A stretch of DNA of 64,000 nt from Pseudonocardia benzenivorans CB1190 (GCF_000196675.2 NC_015312.1:4836001-4900000); one strand, 5' to 3'. Positions 49,831-59,625 are shown, numbered from the stretch's first letter. Numbers and translations are program-made. Notes: generated by a model not told the origin, from the letters alone.

Positions 49831-50597
49831 CCGCCTGGCGCGGGCTCGCGCTCGCCCTGTCGTGGCTGACGGTGCTGCCGGTCCGCGCCGGCACCGGGAG
49901 CGCTCCCGCCGCCGGGGTCGCCGCGGCGGCGATCCGGTGGGCGCCGGTCGTCGGCGCACTGGTCGGCGCGGTGTCGGGGGCGCTCGCCTGGGGCCTGGTC
50001 GCCGCCGGGGTGCCGACGCTCGTCGCCGGCCTGCTCGGCGTGGCCGCGGGGGTGCTGGCGACGCGGGGCATGCACGTCGACGGGCTCGCCGACACCGCCG
50101 ACGGACTCGGCTGCTACGGCCCGCCGGAGCGGGCGCTGGCCGTCATGCGCGACGGCGGCGCCGGCCCGTTCGCGGTGGTGACGCTGCTCGTCGCGCTCGG
50201 GGCGCAGGCCGCCGCGCTGGCCGCGGTGGCGCCGCTGGGCCCGGCCGTCGCGACGGCGGCCGGTGCGCTCGCCGCGGCGACGGGCCGGGCGGGTTTCGCC
50301 TGGTGCGCGCGCCGCGGGGTGCCGGCGGCCCGACCGGGCGGGCTGGGCGCGTCCGTCGCGGGCTCCCAGCCGTGGTGGGTGGCCGCCGCCTGGTGGGTGC
50401 TGCTCGCGGCGGCCGCGGCGCTGCTCGTCCCGGCCCGGTGGCCGGGGGTGCTGGGCGTCGCGGCGGCGGCGGTGCTCGTCGTGGGGCTCTCGGCGCACAC
50501 CCGCCGGCGGTTCGGCGGCATGACCGGCGACGTGCTCGGCGCCGCGTCCGAGCTCGGCGTCACCGCCGTGCTCGTCGTGCTCTCCGCCGCGCTCTGA
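49827..50597 (+). CDS. cobS: Adenosylcobinamide-GDP ribazoletransferase (cobalamin synthase)
   Basis: The protein (256 aa) is a polytopic membrane enzyme that joins adenosylcobinamide-GDP to alpha-ribazole. It shows LSWLTVLPVRAG (~12-23), RGMHVDGLADTADGLGCYG near 76-94 with the metal-binding Asp cluster, and AVMRDGGAGPFAVV. About six hydrophobic helices follow. GGMTGDVLGAASELG near the C-terminus is a second conserved segment. It ends the cob operon; the upstream corrin-ring genes are not in this window. Confidence 0.94.
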   Translation: MTAWRGLALALSWLTVLPVRAGTGSAPAAGVAAAAIRWAPVVGALVGAVSGALAWGLVAAGVPTLVAGLLGVAAGVLATRGMHVDGLADTADGLGCYGPPERALAVMRDGGAGPFAVVTLLVALGAQAAALAAVAPLGPAVATAAGALAAATGRAGFAWCARRGVPAARPGGLGASVAGSQPWWVAAAWWVLLAAAAALLVPARWPGVLGVAAAAVLVVGLSAHTRRRFGGMTGDVLGAASELGVTAVLVVLSAAL

Positions 50598-50619
50598 TCG
50601 GGCTGATCGGACGGGCGTG

Positions 50620-51726
50620 TCAGGCGCGGTACAGCGTCGTCATCCAGGAGTGGGTGTCCGGCGCGACGCCGCGCTGGATGTCGGTGAGCAGCTTGCGCAG
50701 CTGCAGCGTGACCGGGCCCGGCTCGCCGTTGCCGACGACGACCTCGCCACCGGGGTGCTTGACCTTGCCGATCGGCGTGATCACCGCGGCGGTCCCGCAG
50801 CCGAACACCTCGGTGATCGTCCCGTCGGCGGACCCCTGCAGCCACTCGTCGCCGGAGATCCGGCGCTCGGTGACCTCGCAGCCGATCTCCTTGGCCAGCA
50901 CCAGCAGCGAGTCGCGGGTGATGCCGGCGAGGATGCTCCCGGTCAGCGAGGGCGTGACGATCTCGGCGTGGTCGCCCGAACCGATGACGAAGAACAGGTT
51001 GTTCGAGCCCATCTCGTCGACCCAGCGACGCTCCTCGGCGTCGAGGTAGGCGACCTGCGCACAGCCGTGGGCCGCGCCCTGGGCCTGCGGCAGCAGCGAC
51101 GCCGCGTAGTTGCCGCCGCACTTCGCGCCACCCGTGCCGCCGAGGGCTGCGCGCGTGTAGTCGGTCGAGAGCCAGACGTCGACGGGCTTCACCCCGCCGG
51201 TGAAGTACGGGCCTGCGGGGGCGGCGATCAGCGCGTAGAGGTACTCCGCGGACGGCCGCACCCCCAGCCCGACCTCGGTGGCGAGCATGAACGGCCGCAG
51301 GTAGAGCGAGTCCTCGGTGCCGGCCTCGGGCACCCACGCGTGGTCGACGGCCATCAGCTCGCGCAACGACGCGAGGAACAGCTCGTCGGGCAGCTCGGCC
51401 ATCGCCATCCGGGCCGCCGACGCGCGGAACCGGGCGGCGTTGGCCTCGGGCCGGAACGACGCGACGGACCCGTCGGGCTGGCGGTAGGCCTTGAGCCCCT
51501 CGAAGATCTCCTGGCCGTAGTGCAGCACCATCGAGGCGGGGTCGAACGAGAGCGGGCCGTAGGGGACGACGGCCGGGTCGTGCCAGCCACGGCTCTCGGT
51601 CCACCGCACGGTGACCATGTGGTCGGTGAAGAACCGGCCGAACCCGGGGTCGGCCAGGATCTCCGCCCGGCGCTCGTCGGACACCGGGGCGGGGTTCATG
51701 GTGCGGGTGAAGGCCGTCGCGCTCAT
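50620..51726 (-). CDS. ilvE: Branched-chain amino-acid aminotransferase
   Basis: The protein (368 aa) is a fold-type IV PLP enzyme that interconverts Leu/Ile/Val with their 2-oxo acids. It has YGQEIFEGLKAYRQ (~83-96), AGPYFTGGVKPVDVWLS, with the PLP lysine expected in the GGTGGAKCGGNYAASLLPQ segment (~196-214), and EMGSNNLFFVIG followed by TPSLTGSILAGITRDSLL (~255-272), which is typical of the BCAT group IIa. It is convergent with cobS, with 22 bases between. Equivalent to Rv2210c. Confidence 0.94.
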   Translation of the reverse strand: MSATAFTRTMNPAPVSDERRAEILADPGFGRFFTDHMVTVRWTESRGWHDPAVVPYGPLSFDPASMVLHYGQEIFEGLKAYRQPDGSVASFRPEANAARFRASAARMAMAELPDELFLASLRELMAVDHAWVPEAGTEDSLYLRPFMLATEVGLGVRPSAEYLYALIAAPAGPYFTGGVKPVDVWLSTDYTRAALGGTGGAKCGGNYAASLLPQAQGAAHGCAQVAYLDAEERRWVDEMGSNNLFFVIGSGDHAEIVTPSLTGSILAGITRDSLLVLAKEIGCEVTERRISGDEWLQGSADGTITEVFGCGTAAVITPIGKVKHPGGEVVVGNGEPGPVTLQLRKLLTDIQRGVAPDTHSWMTTLYRA

Positions 51727-51801
51727 GGCAGAACGGTAACCCGCCGGGCAAGCCTGCCCATCGCGTGTCCGAACACCCGGTCGCCGGACGGCGGCGCCCG
51801 G

Positions 51802-53091
51802 TCAGTCGCCGGACGGCCGGGGCCGCGCCGACCACTGCGCGACCATCGTGCACAGCACCCAGCCACCGGCGAGCGCCGCGGCGGTGACCAGCACCGTCGG
51901 CAGCGGCAGCAGCACCGCCAGCCCGACGCAGAGCACGAGGCCGAGCGCGGAGAGCCAGGCCGGCCAGTGCCGGCGGGCCCGCGGCAGCCGCAGCGCCGCG
52001 ACGTCGATCAGCGCATAGTGCACGAGCGTCGCGCACGCGGACAGCGTGATCGCCGCGACCGGTCCCGCGAACAGCGCCACGACGAGGGCCAGCACCGCGC
52101 CCGCGAGGTCGGCGACCCACGGCGTCGACCGGCTGCCGACCTTGGTGAACACCCGCGGCAGCTCGCCCTGCGAGGCCATCTCCCGCATCGTCCGGCCGGT
52201 CACGACCAGCACCGACAGCAGCGCGGCGCCCGACGCCACGGCCGCCCCGATCCGGACCAGCACACCGAGTGCCGGCGCCTGCCCGGTGTCGACCAGCGCG
52301 ACCAGCGGCGCGTGCTCGGCCGCGACCCGGTCGGCGCCCAGCCCGACGAGCAGCGCGCCCGCCACCGCCACGTAGGTGAGCGTGAGGATCGTGAAGACGA
52401 TGACCATGGAGCGGCGCAGGGAACGCTCGGGATCGCGCAGCTCCTCGCCGATCGTCGCGACGCGCGAGTACCCGGCGAACGCGAAGAAGACGAGCCCGGC
52501 GGCCGTCACGACGCCGACGGGCCCCGTGATCACCTGCACCGGGACCGGGGTGTCGCTGACCGGGGACGCGGACACGCCCGTCGACCCACCGGGGCCCAGC
52601 AGCCCGACGACGACCACCACCGCGAGCACCGCCAGGGTGCCGCCGACGAGCAGCCACGCGGTGCCCGGCGACCAGCGCACGCCCGACACCGTGAGCGCAC
52701 CCACCACCGCGATCACCACGACCGCGCAGATCAAGGGCTGCGCGGGCAGCACGTACGTGCCGAACACCCCCGCCGCCGCGGCGGCCGAGGACACCTTGCC
52801 GACGAGTGACGCCACCCCGGCGAGCCGGCCGACCCCCGGCGAGAGCTGCTCGCGCGTGTAGACGTGCCCGCCGCCGCTCTCCGGGTGCGCGACCGCGAGA
52901 TCGGCCGCGGACGCCGCGTTGCACAGTGCGGTGACCGCTGCGAGGGCCACCGCGAGCAGCAGCCACCGCCCCGCCGCAGCCGCGGCCGGGGAGAACACCG
53001 CGAAGACACCGGCGCCCAGCATCGCCGCCAGACCGAGGGCGACCGCGTCGGCGGTTCCGAGGCGCCGGGTCAGAGACGACAACACGCCCAC
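51802..53091 (-). CDS. APC-superfamily amino-acid permease
   Basis: The protein (429 aa) has about 12 membrane helices. The first, AVALGLAAMLGAGVFAVFSP (~16-35), contains the G-x-G-V/I unwound motif that binds the amino-acid backbone in APC transporters. GLVFFAFAGYSRVATIGEELRDPERSL (about residues 194-220) is the typical helix 6-loop with FAGY and EE. The gene lies between ilvE and pepA, so uptake of amino acids or export of peptidase/BCAT products is plausible. Substrate unknown. The GTG start is at 53091. Confidence 0.88.
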   Translation of the reverse strand: MGVLSSLTRRLGTADAVALGLAAMLGAGVFAVFSPAAAAAGRWLLLAVALAAVTALCNAASAADLAVAHPESGGGHVYTREQLSPGVGRLAGVASLVGKVSSAAAAAGVFGTYVLPAQPLICAVVVIAVVGALTVSGVRWSPGTAWLLVGGTLAVLAVVVVVGLLGPGGSTGVSASPVSDTPVPVQVITGPVGVVTAAGLVFFAFAGYSRVATIGEELRDPERSLRRSMVIVFTILTLTYVAVAGALLVGLGADRVAAEHAPLVALVDTGQAPALGVLVRIGAAVASGAALLSVLVVTGRTMREMASQGELPRVFTKVGSRSTPWVADLAGAVLALVVALFAGPVAAITLSACATLVHYALIDVAALRLPRARRHWPAWLSALGLVLCVGLAVLLPLPTVLVTAAALAGGWVLCTMVAQWSARPRPSGD

Positions 53092-53235
53092 AGCCTTGCA
53101 TCCGGGCCCGTCCGGCCGGGCCCCGTCGAGGTGTCATTAGCATTTCGAAGCGGTCTCACGTCGCCCCACGTGCGGGCCGCGGCACCGTCGCCGGCCCGGC
53201 ACCCGGTCGGCCCCTCTCTCGCGACAAGGAGCCCC

Positions 53236-54741
53236 GTGACCACCGAACTGCGCACCAGCACCGCCTCCGCCGCCGAGGTCGAGGCCGACGCCGTCGTCGT
53301 CGGGCTGCTGCCCGGGTCCGGCGACGCCGGACCGTCGCTCGCCGCGGGTGCCGAGGCCGTCGCGGCCGCGTTCGGCGACGGCGACGAGCTCGTCACCGAG
53401 CTGGCGCTCGTCGGGGCGACGGGCAAGGCCGAGGAGGTCGTGCGGCTGGCCGCGCGCGGGGCCGTCGCCGCACCCGTCGTCGTCGGGGTCGGGCTGGGCA
53501 GGCCCGGCGCGGACGGGGCGCCCGACGCCGAGCAGGTGCGCCGGGCTGCGGGGGCGGTGAGCCGCACGCTGGCGGGCACCGGGCACGTCGCGAGCACCCT
53601 GGGCGCGATCGACCTCGCGGCCGCCGCGGAGGGCGCGCTGCTCGGGGCGTACACGTTCCAGGAGTACCGCGGCGGCGACGGCGGTACGCGTCCCGTCGGG
53701 AAGATCACCTTGCTGACCGGTCCCGACGCCGACGGCGCCGAGGAGACGGCGACGACCGCCGCGGCCGTCGCGGGCGCCGTCGCCACCGCGCGCGACCTCG
53801 TCAACACCCCGCCCAACGACCTGTTCCCCGACTCGTTCGCGCGCCGGGCCCGCGAGCTCGGCGAGGCGGCCGGGCTCGAGGTCGAGGTGCTCGACGACGC
53901 CGCGCTCGCCGAAGGCGGCTACGGCGGCATCCTCGGTGTCGGGCAGGGCTCGTCGCGCAAGCCGCGGCTGGTGCGGCTGTCCTGGGCGGGCGGCGACTCG
54001 CCCCGGGCGAAGGTCGCCCTCGTCGGCAAGGGGATCACGTTCGACACCGGCGGCATCTCGATCAAGCCCGCTGCGGGCATGGACCACATGACCTCGGACA
54101 TGTCCGGCGCCGCGGCCGTCGTCGCGACGACGGTGCTCGCCGCCCGGCTCGACCTGCCCGTCGCGGTCACCGCGACCGTGCCGATGGCCGAGAACATGCC
54201 CAGCGACACCGCCTACCGCCCCGGCGACGTGCTGCGGATGTACGGCGGCAAGACCGTCGAGGTGCTCAACACCGACGCCGAGGGCCGGCTGATCCTGGCC
54301 GACGCGATCGTCCGCGCCGCCGAGGACGACCCCGACTACCTCGTCGAGACCTCGACGCTGACCGGCGCGCAGATGGTCGCGCTCGGCACCCGCACCGCCG
54401 GGATCATGGGCTCCGACGCGTTCCGCGACCGCGTCGCCGCGCACGCCCGGACCACCGGCGAGGGCGGCTGGGCGATGCCGCTGCCCGAGCACCTGCGCCC
54501 GGAACTCGACTCGCGGATCGCCGACCTCGCCAACGTCACCGGCGCCCGGTGGGGCGGCATGCTCGCGGCCGGGATCTTCCTGGGCGAGTTCGTGCCCGAA
54601 GGGCTCCAGTGGGCGCACGTCGACATCGCGGGCCCGGCGTTCAACACCGGCGGCGCGTGGGGCTACACCGGCAAGGGCGGCACCGGCGTGCCCGTCCGCA
54701 CGCTGTGGGCGCTGCTCACCGACATCGCCGAGAACGGCTGA
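53236..54741 (+). CDS. pepA: Leucyl aminopeptidase (M17 family)
   Basis: The protein (501 aa) has a variable N-terminal domain and the C-terminal M17 domain with VALVGKGITFDTGGISIKP (~258-276, Lys and Asp metal ligands), MDHMTSDMSGAAAV and NTDAEGRLILADAI (~345-358), the M17 signature with the second metal's Asp/Glu and catalytic Arg. It forms a two-zinc hexamer cutting N-terminal residues in the cytosol. The GTG at 53236 has an AAGGAG site. Its 3' end contains a short 11-bp repeat (GAGAACGGCTG). Equivalent to Rv2213. Confidence 0.95.
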   Translation: MTTELRTSTASAAEVEADAVVVGLLPGSGDAGPSLAAGAEAVAAAFGDGDELVTELALVGATGKAEEVVRLAARGAVAAPVVVGVGLGRPGADGAPDAEQVRRAAGAVSRTLAGTGHVASTLGAIDLAAAAEGALLGAYTFQEYRGGDGGTRPVGKITLLTGPDADGAEETATTAAAVAGAVATARDLVNTPPNDLFPDSFARRARELGEAAGLEVEVLDDAALAEGGYGGILGVGQGSSRKPRLVRLSWAGGDSPRAKVALVGKGITFDTGGISIKPAAGMDHMTSDMSGAAAVVATTVLAARLDLPVAVTATVPMAENMPSDTAYRPGDVLRMYGGKTVEVLNTDAEGRLILADAIVRAAEDDPDYLVETSTLTGAQMVALGTRTAGIMGSDAFRDRVAAHARTTGEGGWAMPLPEHLRPELDSRIADLANVTGARWGGMLAAGIFLGEFVPEGLQWAHVDIAGPAFNTGGAWGYTGKGGTGVPVRTLWALLTDIAENG

Positions 54742-54764
54742 GAACGGCTGAGAACGCCCGGCGG

Positions 54765-55133
54765 TCACCGCTGCGGGTCGTCGCGATCCTGCAGGTCGGC
54801 ACGGCGGCGACGCTCGCGCAGCACCCGCTCGCGGGCGTCGTGGTCGCGCATCCGCTGCGGGTAGCCGACGAGCTGCACGTCGTAGACCGGGATCCGCAGC
54901 GACCGCCCCAGCTTGCGGGCGGCCTGCGGGCCGGCGACCCGCCGCCGCGTCCAGGAACCGTCGGAGGCGACCATCACCACGGTCGTGTCGGTCACAGTGG
55001 TCCTCGGCTCGACGAACGCCTCGACGCCGTGGTGGGCCGCCGCCCACGCCCGCAGATGTGCTTCCTCCGCCTCCGGGATGTGCCGGCCCCCGCGCACGCG
55101 CCGCGCCCCCCGCAGCCTGTTGACCAGGCCCAT
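54765..55133 (-). CDS. Conserved actinobacterial protein of unknown function
   Basis: The protein (122 aa) has the ATG at 55133 after a strong GGAGGTG site. It starts MGLVNRLRGARRVRGGRHIP, then EEAHLRAWAAAHHGVEAFVE, a beta-rich middle (TVTDTTVVMVASDGSWTRRR) and an ARKLGRSLRIPVYDVQLVGY segment, ending in a charged helix rich in Arg/Asp. No catalytic motif, signal or membrane segment is visible. It has been called an oxidoreductase in some genomes without visible support. It is encoded antisense between pepA and lpd. Confidence 0.72.
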   Translation of the reverse strand: MGLVNRLRGARRVRGGRHIPEAEEAHLRAWAAAHHGVEAFVEPRTTVTDTTVVMVASDGSWTRRRVAGPQAARKLGRSLRIPVYDVQLVGYPQRMRDHDARERVLRERRRRADLQDRDDPQR

Positions 55134-55334
55134 CGCGTCACCTCCGCCCGACGGCCCCGGCGCCCGCCCTCGCGGGCCCGGATCACGCCGCCGCTGTGCT
55201 GCCTCACGCGTCCAACGGAGCGGGGCGGTGATTTTCTCCCGGCGGCCCTGCCCCCACCGCGGCGTCGCCGAATGACAAGATGAGCGCGCCTGTGGCGCGA
55301 GACCCGCGCCCAGCACCTCGAGGAGGAGCCGAAC

Positions 55335-56729
55335 GTGTCCGAGCGCAACGCCGACCTGGTCGTTCTCGGAGGAGGGTCCGGCGGCTACGCCGCCGCGCTG
55401 CGCGCCGCCGAGCTGGGCATGTCCGTCGTGCTGGTCGAGAAGGACAAGCTGGGCGGCACGTGCCTGCACCGCGGCTGCATCCCGACCAAGGCCCTGCTGC
55501 ACGCCGCCGAGGTCGCCGACGCCGCGGCCGAGGGCTCCAAGATCGGTGTCCGGTCCACGTTCGACGGTGTCGACATGGCCGGCGTCAACTCCTACAAGGA
55601 CGGTGTCGTCGGCAGGCTCTACAAGGGACTGCAGGGGCTGGTGAAGTCCCGCAGGATCGAGCTGGTGCAGGGCACGGGCACGTTCGTCGCGCCCAACGCG
55701 GTCGACGTGGCCGTCGACGGCGCGGTGGACCGCTACGTGGGCCGCAACGTCGTGCTCGCGACGGGGTCCTACGCACGCAGCCTCCCCGACCTCGAGATCG
55801 GCGGCCGGATCATCACCTCCGACCAGGCGCTGACCCTCGAGGAGGCCCCGAAACGGGTCGTCGTGCTCGGCGGCGGCGTGATCGGGGTCGAGTTCGCCAG
55901 CGTGTGGCGGTCGTTCGGGGCGGAGGTCACCGTCGTCGAGGCGCTGCCGCGGCTGGTCCCCAACGAGGACGAGTTCTCCTCGAAGCTCCTCGAGCGCGCG
56001 TTCCGCAAGCGCAAGATCGCCTTCAAGACCGGGGTCCGGTTCACCGGCGCCAAGCAGGACGACAACGGGGTGACCGTCAGCCTCGAGTCCGGCGAGGAGA
56101 TCGAGGCCGACCTGCTGCTCGTCGCCGTCGGCCGCGGCCCCAACACCACCGGCCACGGATACGAGGAGGCCGGGGTCCGGATGGAGCGCGGCTTCGTCCT
56201 CACCGACGACCGCCTGCGCACCAACCTGGACGGCGTCTACGCCGTCGGCGACATCGTCCCCGGCCTGCAGCTGGCCCACCGCGGGTTCGCGCAGGGCATC
56301 TTCGTCGCCGAGGACATCGCCGGCCTCGCTCCCGCCCCGATCGACGAGGCCGGCATCCCGCGGGTCACCTACTGCGAGCCGGAGGTCGCCTCGGTCGGGC
56401 TGACCGAGGAGCAGGCCCGCGAGCGCCACGGCGAGGTGCAGACGCTGACCTACGACCTCGGCGGCAACGGCAAGTCCCAGATCCTGCAGACGTCGGGCGC
56501 GATCAAGCTGGTCAAGGCCGGCCCCGCCGGCACCCCGGGCCTGGTCGTCGGGCTGCACATGGTCGGTGCCCGGGTGGGTGAGCTGATCGGGGAGGCGCAG
56601 CTGATCTACAACTGGGATGCTCAGGCCGAGGACGTCGCCGCGCTGATCCACGCCCACCCGACCCAGAACGAAGCACTCGGCGAGGCCCACCTCGCCCTCG
56701 CCGGCAAGCCGCTGCACACCCACGGCTGA
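55335..56729 (+). CDS. lpd: Dihydrolipoamide dehydrogenase (E3)
   Basis: The protein (464 aa) has the FAD GGGSGGYAAALRAAELG (~13-29), the redox-active disulfide GGTCLHRGCIPTKALL (~40-55), the NAD fold VVLGGGVIGVEFAS (~172-185) and the C-terminal HAHPTQNEALGEAH (~439-452), where His-Pro-x-x-x-E is the catalytic dyad of the partner subunit. It reoxidises the lipoyl arm of E2 complexes. It precedes the E2 gene by 55 bases. An AGGAGGAG site precedes the GTG start. Confidence 0.96.
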   Translation: MSERNADLVVLGGGSGGYAAALRAAELGMSVVLVEKDKLGGTCLHRGCIPTKALLHAAEVADAAAEGSKIGVRSTFDGVDMAGVNSYKDGVVGRLYKGLQGLVKSRRIELVQGTGTFVAPNAVDVAVDGAVDRYVGRNVVLATGSYARSLPDLEIGGRIITSDQALTLEEAPKRVVVLGGGVIGVEFASVWRSFGAEVTVVEALPRLVPNEDEFSSKLLERAFRKRKIAFKTGVRFTGAKQDDNGVTVSLESGEEIEADLLLVAVGRGPNTTGHGYEEAGVRMERGFVLTDDRLRTNLDGVYAVGDIVPGLQLAHRGFAQGIFVAEDIAGLAPAPIDEAGIPRVTYCEPEVASVGLTEEQARERHGEVQTLTYDLGGNGKSQILQTSGAIKLVKAGPAGTPGLVVGLHMVGARVGELIGEAQLIYNWDAQAEDVAALIHAHPTQNEALGEAHLALAGKPLHTHG

Positions 56730-56784
56730 CGGCTGCCGACACCCGCACACGACGCGACACGCACAAGAGGAGCTCCGACCCGCC

Positions 56785-58629
56785 ATGGCCTTCTCCGTCC
56801 AGATGCCCGCCCTCGGTGAGAGCGTCACCGAGGGCACGGTCACCCGCTGGCTCAAGCAGGAGGGCGACCGGGTCGAGGTCGACGAGCCACTGCTGGAGGT
56901 CTCGACCGACAAGGTCGACACCGAGATCCCGTCGCCCGCGGCCGGCGTCCTGCAGCGCATCGTCGCCGCCGAGGACGAGACCGTCGAGGTCGGCGCCGAG
57001 CTGGCTGTGATCGGTGACGCCGACGAGGCGGCCGGTGGCGGGTCCGACTCCGGCGGCGGCGCGGGCACCGCGCAGGCCGAGCCCGAGCCCGCCGCCGAGC
57101 CCGAGCCCGAGCCGGCCGCGCAGGCCGAGCCCGCCGCGACGGCCGAGCCGGAGCCGGCGGCCGCGTCGTCCGGGTCGGGCTCGGGCGGCTCCGGCGGCGG
57201 GTCCCCCGTCTCGATGCCGGAGCTGGGCGAGAGCGTCACCGAGGGCACGGTCACCCGCTGGCTCAAGCAGGTCGGCGACACCGTCGAGGTCGACGAGCCG
57301 CTCGTGGAGATCTCGACCGACAAGGTCGACACCGAGATCCCCTCGCCGCTCGCGGGGACCCTGCTGGAGATCACCGTCGGCGAGGACGAGACGGTCGAGG
57401 TGGGTGCGCAGCTCGCCCTGATCGGCGACGGCTCGGCCGCCGCCGCCGCCCCGTCCGCTCCCGCCGAGAAGCCGCAGGAGGCCCCCGCACAGGAGACGAA
57501 GGCGGAGGAGCCCGCGCAGCAGGCCCCGGCGCAGCAGGCCGCCCCGGCGGAGCCCGAGCCGGCCGCGACGCAGGACGCGCCCCGGCAGAGCGAACCGGCC
57601 GCGAGCAGCAGCAACGGGAGCGACAACGGCGATGCGGCCGGTGGCGACCGCATCCCCTACGTGACCCCGCTCGTGCGCAAGCTCGCCGCGGAGAACGACG
57701 TCGACCTGGCGACGCTGCAGGGCAGCGGCGTCGGCGGCCGCATCCGCAAGCAGGACGTGCTGGCCGCCGCCGAGAAGGCCGCGGAGAAGGCCGCCCCGGC
57801 GGCTCCCGCGCCGGCCCCGGCCGCCCCCGCCGCTCCCGCACAGCCGGCCGCGAGCGGCGCGCCGCGCACCCCGACGGCGGTCCCGCAGCGTGCCGACGGC
57901 GCGCCCCAGCCGGGCACCACCGTCAAGATGCCGCGGCTGCGCCAGGTCATCGCGCAGCGGATGCGCGAGTCGCTCGCCGTCTCGGCCCAGCTGACGACGG
58001 TGCAGGAGGTCGACGTCACCCGCGTCGCCAAGCTGCGCGCCGCGGCGAAGGCCGAGTTCGAGGCCCGCGAGGGCGTCAAGCTCACGTACCTCCCGTTCTT
58101 CGCCAAGGCCACCATCGAGGCGCTGCGGGCGTTCCCGCAGGTCAACGCGTCGATCAACGAGGAGACCAAGGAGGTGACCTACCACGGCGCCGTGCACCTG
58201 GCGATCGCGGTCGACACCCCCCGCGGCCTGCTCGTCCCGGTGATCAAGAACGCCGAGGAGCTCAACATCGCGGGCCTGGCCCGGCACATCGCCGACGTGG
58301 CCGCCCGCACCCGGGCCAACAAGATCGGTCCCGACGAGCTGTCCGGCGGCACGTTCACGATCACCAACATCGGCAGCGCGGGCGCCCTGTTCGACACCCC
58401 GATCATCAACCAGCCGCAGGTCGCGATCCTGGGCACCGGGGCGATCGTCAAGGAGCCCAAGGTCGTCGCGGGCGCGGACGGCGAGGACGTCATCGCCATC
58501 CGCTCGGTCTGCTACCTGCCGCTGACCTACGACCACCGCCTCGTCGACGGTGCCGACGCCGGCCGCTTCGTCAGCGCCGTCAAGGCCCGCCTCGAGGAGG
58601 GCGCGTTCGAGTCCGACCTGGGCCTGTAG
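56785..58629 (+). CDS. sucB: Dihydrolipoyllysine-residue acyltransferase (E2), two lipoyl domains
   Basis: The protein (614 aa) carries two lipoyl domains (~1-76 and ~142-220), each with the lipoylation site EVSTDKVDTE or EISTDKVDTE, separated by Glu/Pro/Ala-rich linkers. A peripheral-subunit-binding domain (~288-325: YVTPLVRKLAAENDVDL, GVGGRIRKQDVL) is followed by the catalytic domain from ~375, ending DHRLVDGADAGRF (~583) with the active-site His and Asp. Known mycobacterial DlaT (Rv2215) serves pyruvate dehydrogenase and antioxidant defence, so the acyl group (acetyl vs succinyl) cannot be fixed here. LipB and LipA downstream supply its cofactor. Confidence 0.93.
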   Translation: MAFSVQMPALGESVTEGTVTRWLKQEGDRVEVDEPLLEVSTDKVDTEIPSPAAGVLQRIVAAEDETVEVGAELAVIGDADEAAGGGSDSGGGAGTAQAEPEPAAEPEPEPAAQAEPAATAEPEPAAASSGSGSGGSGGGSPVSMPELGESVTEGTVTRWLKQVGDTVEVDEPLVEISTDKVDTEIPSPLAGTLLEITVGEDETVEVGAQLALIGDGSAAAAAPSAPAEKPQEAPAQETKAEEPAQQAPAQQAAPAEPEPAATQDAPRQSEPAASSSNGSDNGDAAGGDRIPYVTPLVRKLAAENDVDLATLQGSGVGGRIRKQDVLAAAEKAAEKAAPAAPAPAPAAPAAPAQPAASGAPRTPTAVPQRADGAPQPGTTVKMPRLRQVIAQRMRESLAVSAQLTTVQEVDVTRVAKLRAAAKAEFEAREGVKLTYLPFFAKATIEALRAFPQVNASINEETKEVTYHGAVHLAIAVDTPRGLLVPVIKNAEELNIAGLARHIADVAARTRANKIGPDELSGGTFTITNIGSAGALFDTPIINQPQVAILGTGAIVKEPKVVAGADGEDVIAIRSVCYLPLTYDHRLVDGADAGRFVSAVKARLEEGAFESDLGL

Positions 58630-58711
58630 GCATCGACGGTCCGGCGGCCCCCGGCGGGCCGCCGGGCCGCTCCGGTCGCGGGCCGCGGTGGGCTCGGGAA
58701 GGATCACGGGC

Positions 58712-59596
58712 GTGCGCGTGGTCGTCGCCGGTTCGTCCGGTCTCATCGGTACCAGCCTGGTGTCCGCGTTGCGCGCGGCCGGGCACGACGTCGTACGGCT
58801 CGTGCGGCGGGCTCCGTCGGCCCCCGACGAGCGCGGCTGGGACCCACCCGCCGGCCGCATCGACGACGGCACGTTCGACGGTGCCGACGCCGTGGTCAAC
58901 CTGGGCGGGGTCGGGATCGGCGACCGCCCCTGGAGCGGCTCGCGCAAGCAGGCGATCCGCGACAGCCGCAACGTCCCGACCGAGGTGCTCGCCCGCGCCG
59001 TCGCCGAGCACGGCGTCCCGACGCTGGTCAGCGGGTCGGCCGTCGGCTACTACGGCGACGCGGGCGACCGCGCCGTCACCGAGTCCGCGCCGTCGGGTGG
59101 CGGCTTCCTCGCCGACGTCTGCCGTGACTGGGAGGCGGCCACCGCGCCCGCGTCCGAGGCGGGCGCACGCGTGGTGCTGCTGCGCACCGGGCTGGTGCTG
59201 TCGCGGTCGGGTGGGCTGCTCGCTCCGATGAAGGTGGTGTGGCGGCTCTGTCTCGGCGCCCGGCTGGGCACCGGGCGGCAGTACATGTCGTGGGTCTCCC
59301 TCGACGACGAGGTCGGCGCGATCGTGTTCGCGATCGAGCACCCGGAGCTGTCCGGGCCCGTCAACGTCACCGGGCCGACGCCCGTCACCAACCGGGAGCT
59401 GACGCGTACGCTCGCCAAGGCCCTCGGGCGCCCGGCGCCGTTCGCCGTGCCGGCCGTCGTGATCCGCTCCGTGCTCGGCGAGATGGGCGAGGAGATGCTG
59501 CTGTTCGGGCAGCGGGCCGTGCCGAAGGCACTGCTCGACGCGGGCTTCCGGCACCGGCACGACACAGTGACCGAGGCCCTCGCCGCGGCGGTCTGA
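58712..59596 (+). CDS. TIGR01777-family NAD(P)-binding epimerase-like protein
   Basis: The protein (294 aa) is an extended short-chain dehydrogenase. It has VVAGSSGLIGTSLVSALRAAGH (the GxxGxxG cofactor loop, ~4-22), VVNLGGVGIGDRPWS (~63-77), SGSAVGYYGDAG (~107-118, with Ser and Tyr in an unusual YYG context) and a DUF1731-like C-terminus. Family members (YfcH, cell-division inhibitor SulA-like of plants) have no settled substrate. Its place between E2 and lipB matches Rv2216. Confidence 0.88.
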   Translation: MRVVVAGSSGLIGTSLVSALRAAGHDVVRLVRRAPSAPDERGWDPPAGRIDDGTFDGADAVVNLGGVGIGDRPWSGSRKQAIRDSRNVPTEVLARAVAEHGVPTLVSGSAVGYYGDAGDRAVTESAPSGGGFLADVCRDWEAATAPASEAGARVVLLRTGLVLSRSGGLLAPMKVVWRLCLGARLGTGRQYMSWVSLDDEVGAIVFAIEHPELSGPVNVTGPTPVTNRELTRTLAKALGRPAPFAVPAVVIRSVLGEMGEEMLLFGQRAVPKALLDAGFRHRHDTVTEALAAAV

Positions 59597-59625
59597 CGGA
59601 CCCCCCGCTGACGTACTGTGGGGCC

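Noticed and set aside
54765..57653. Very long minus-strand frame opposite lpd and sucB
   Set aside because: It mirrors the lipoyl and linker repeats of sucB; only the last 122 codons, after a real ribosome site, look coding.
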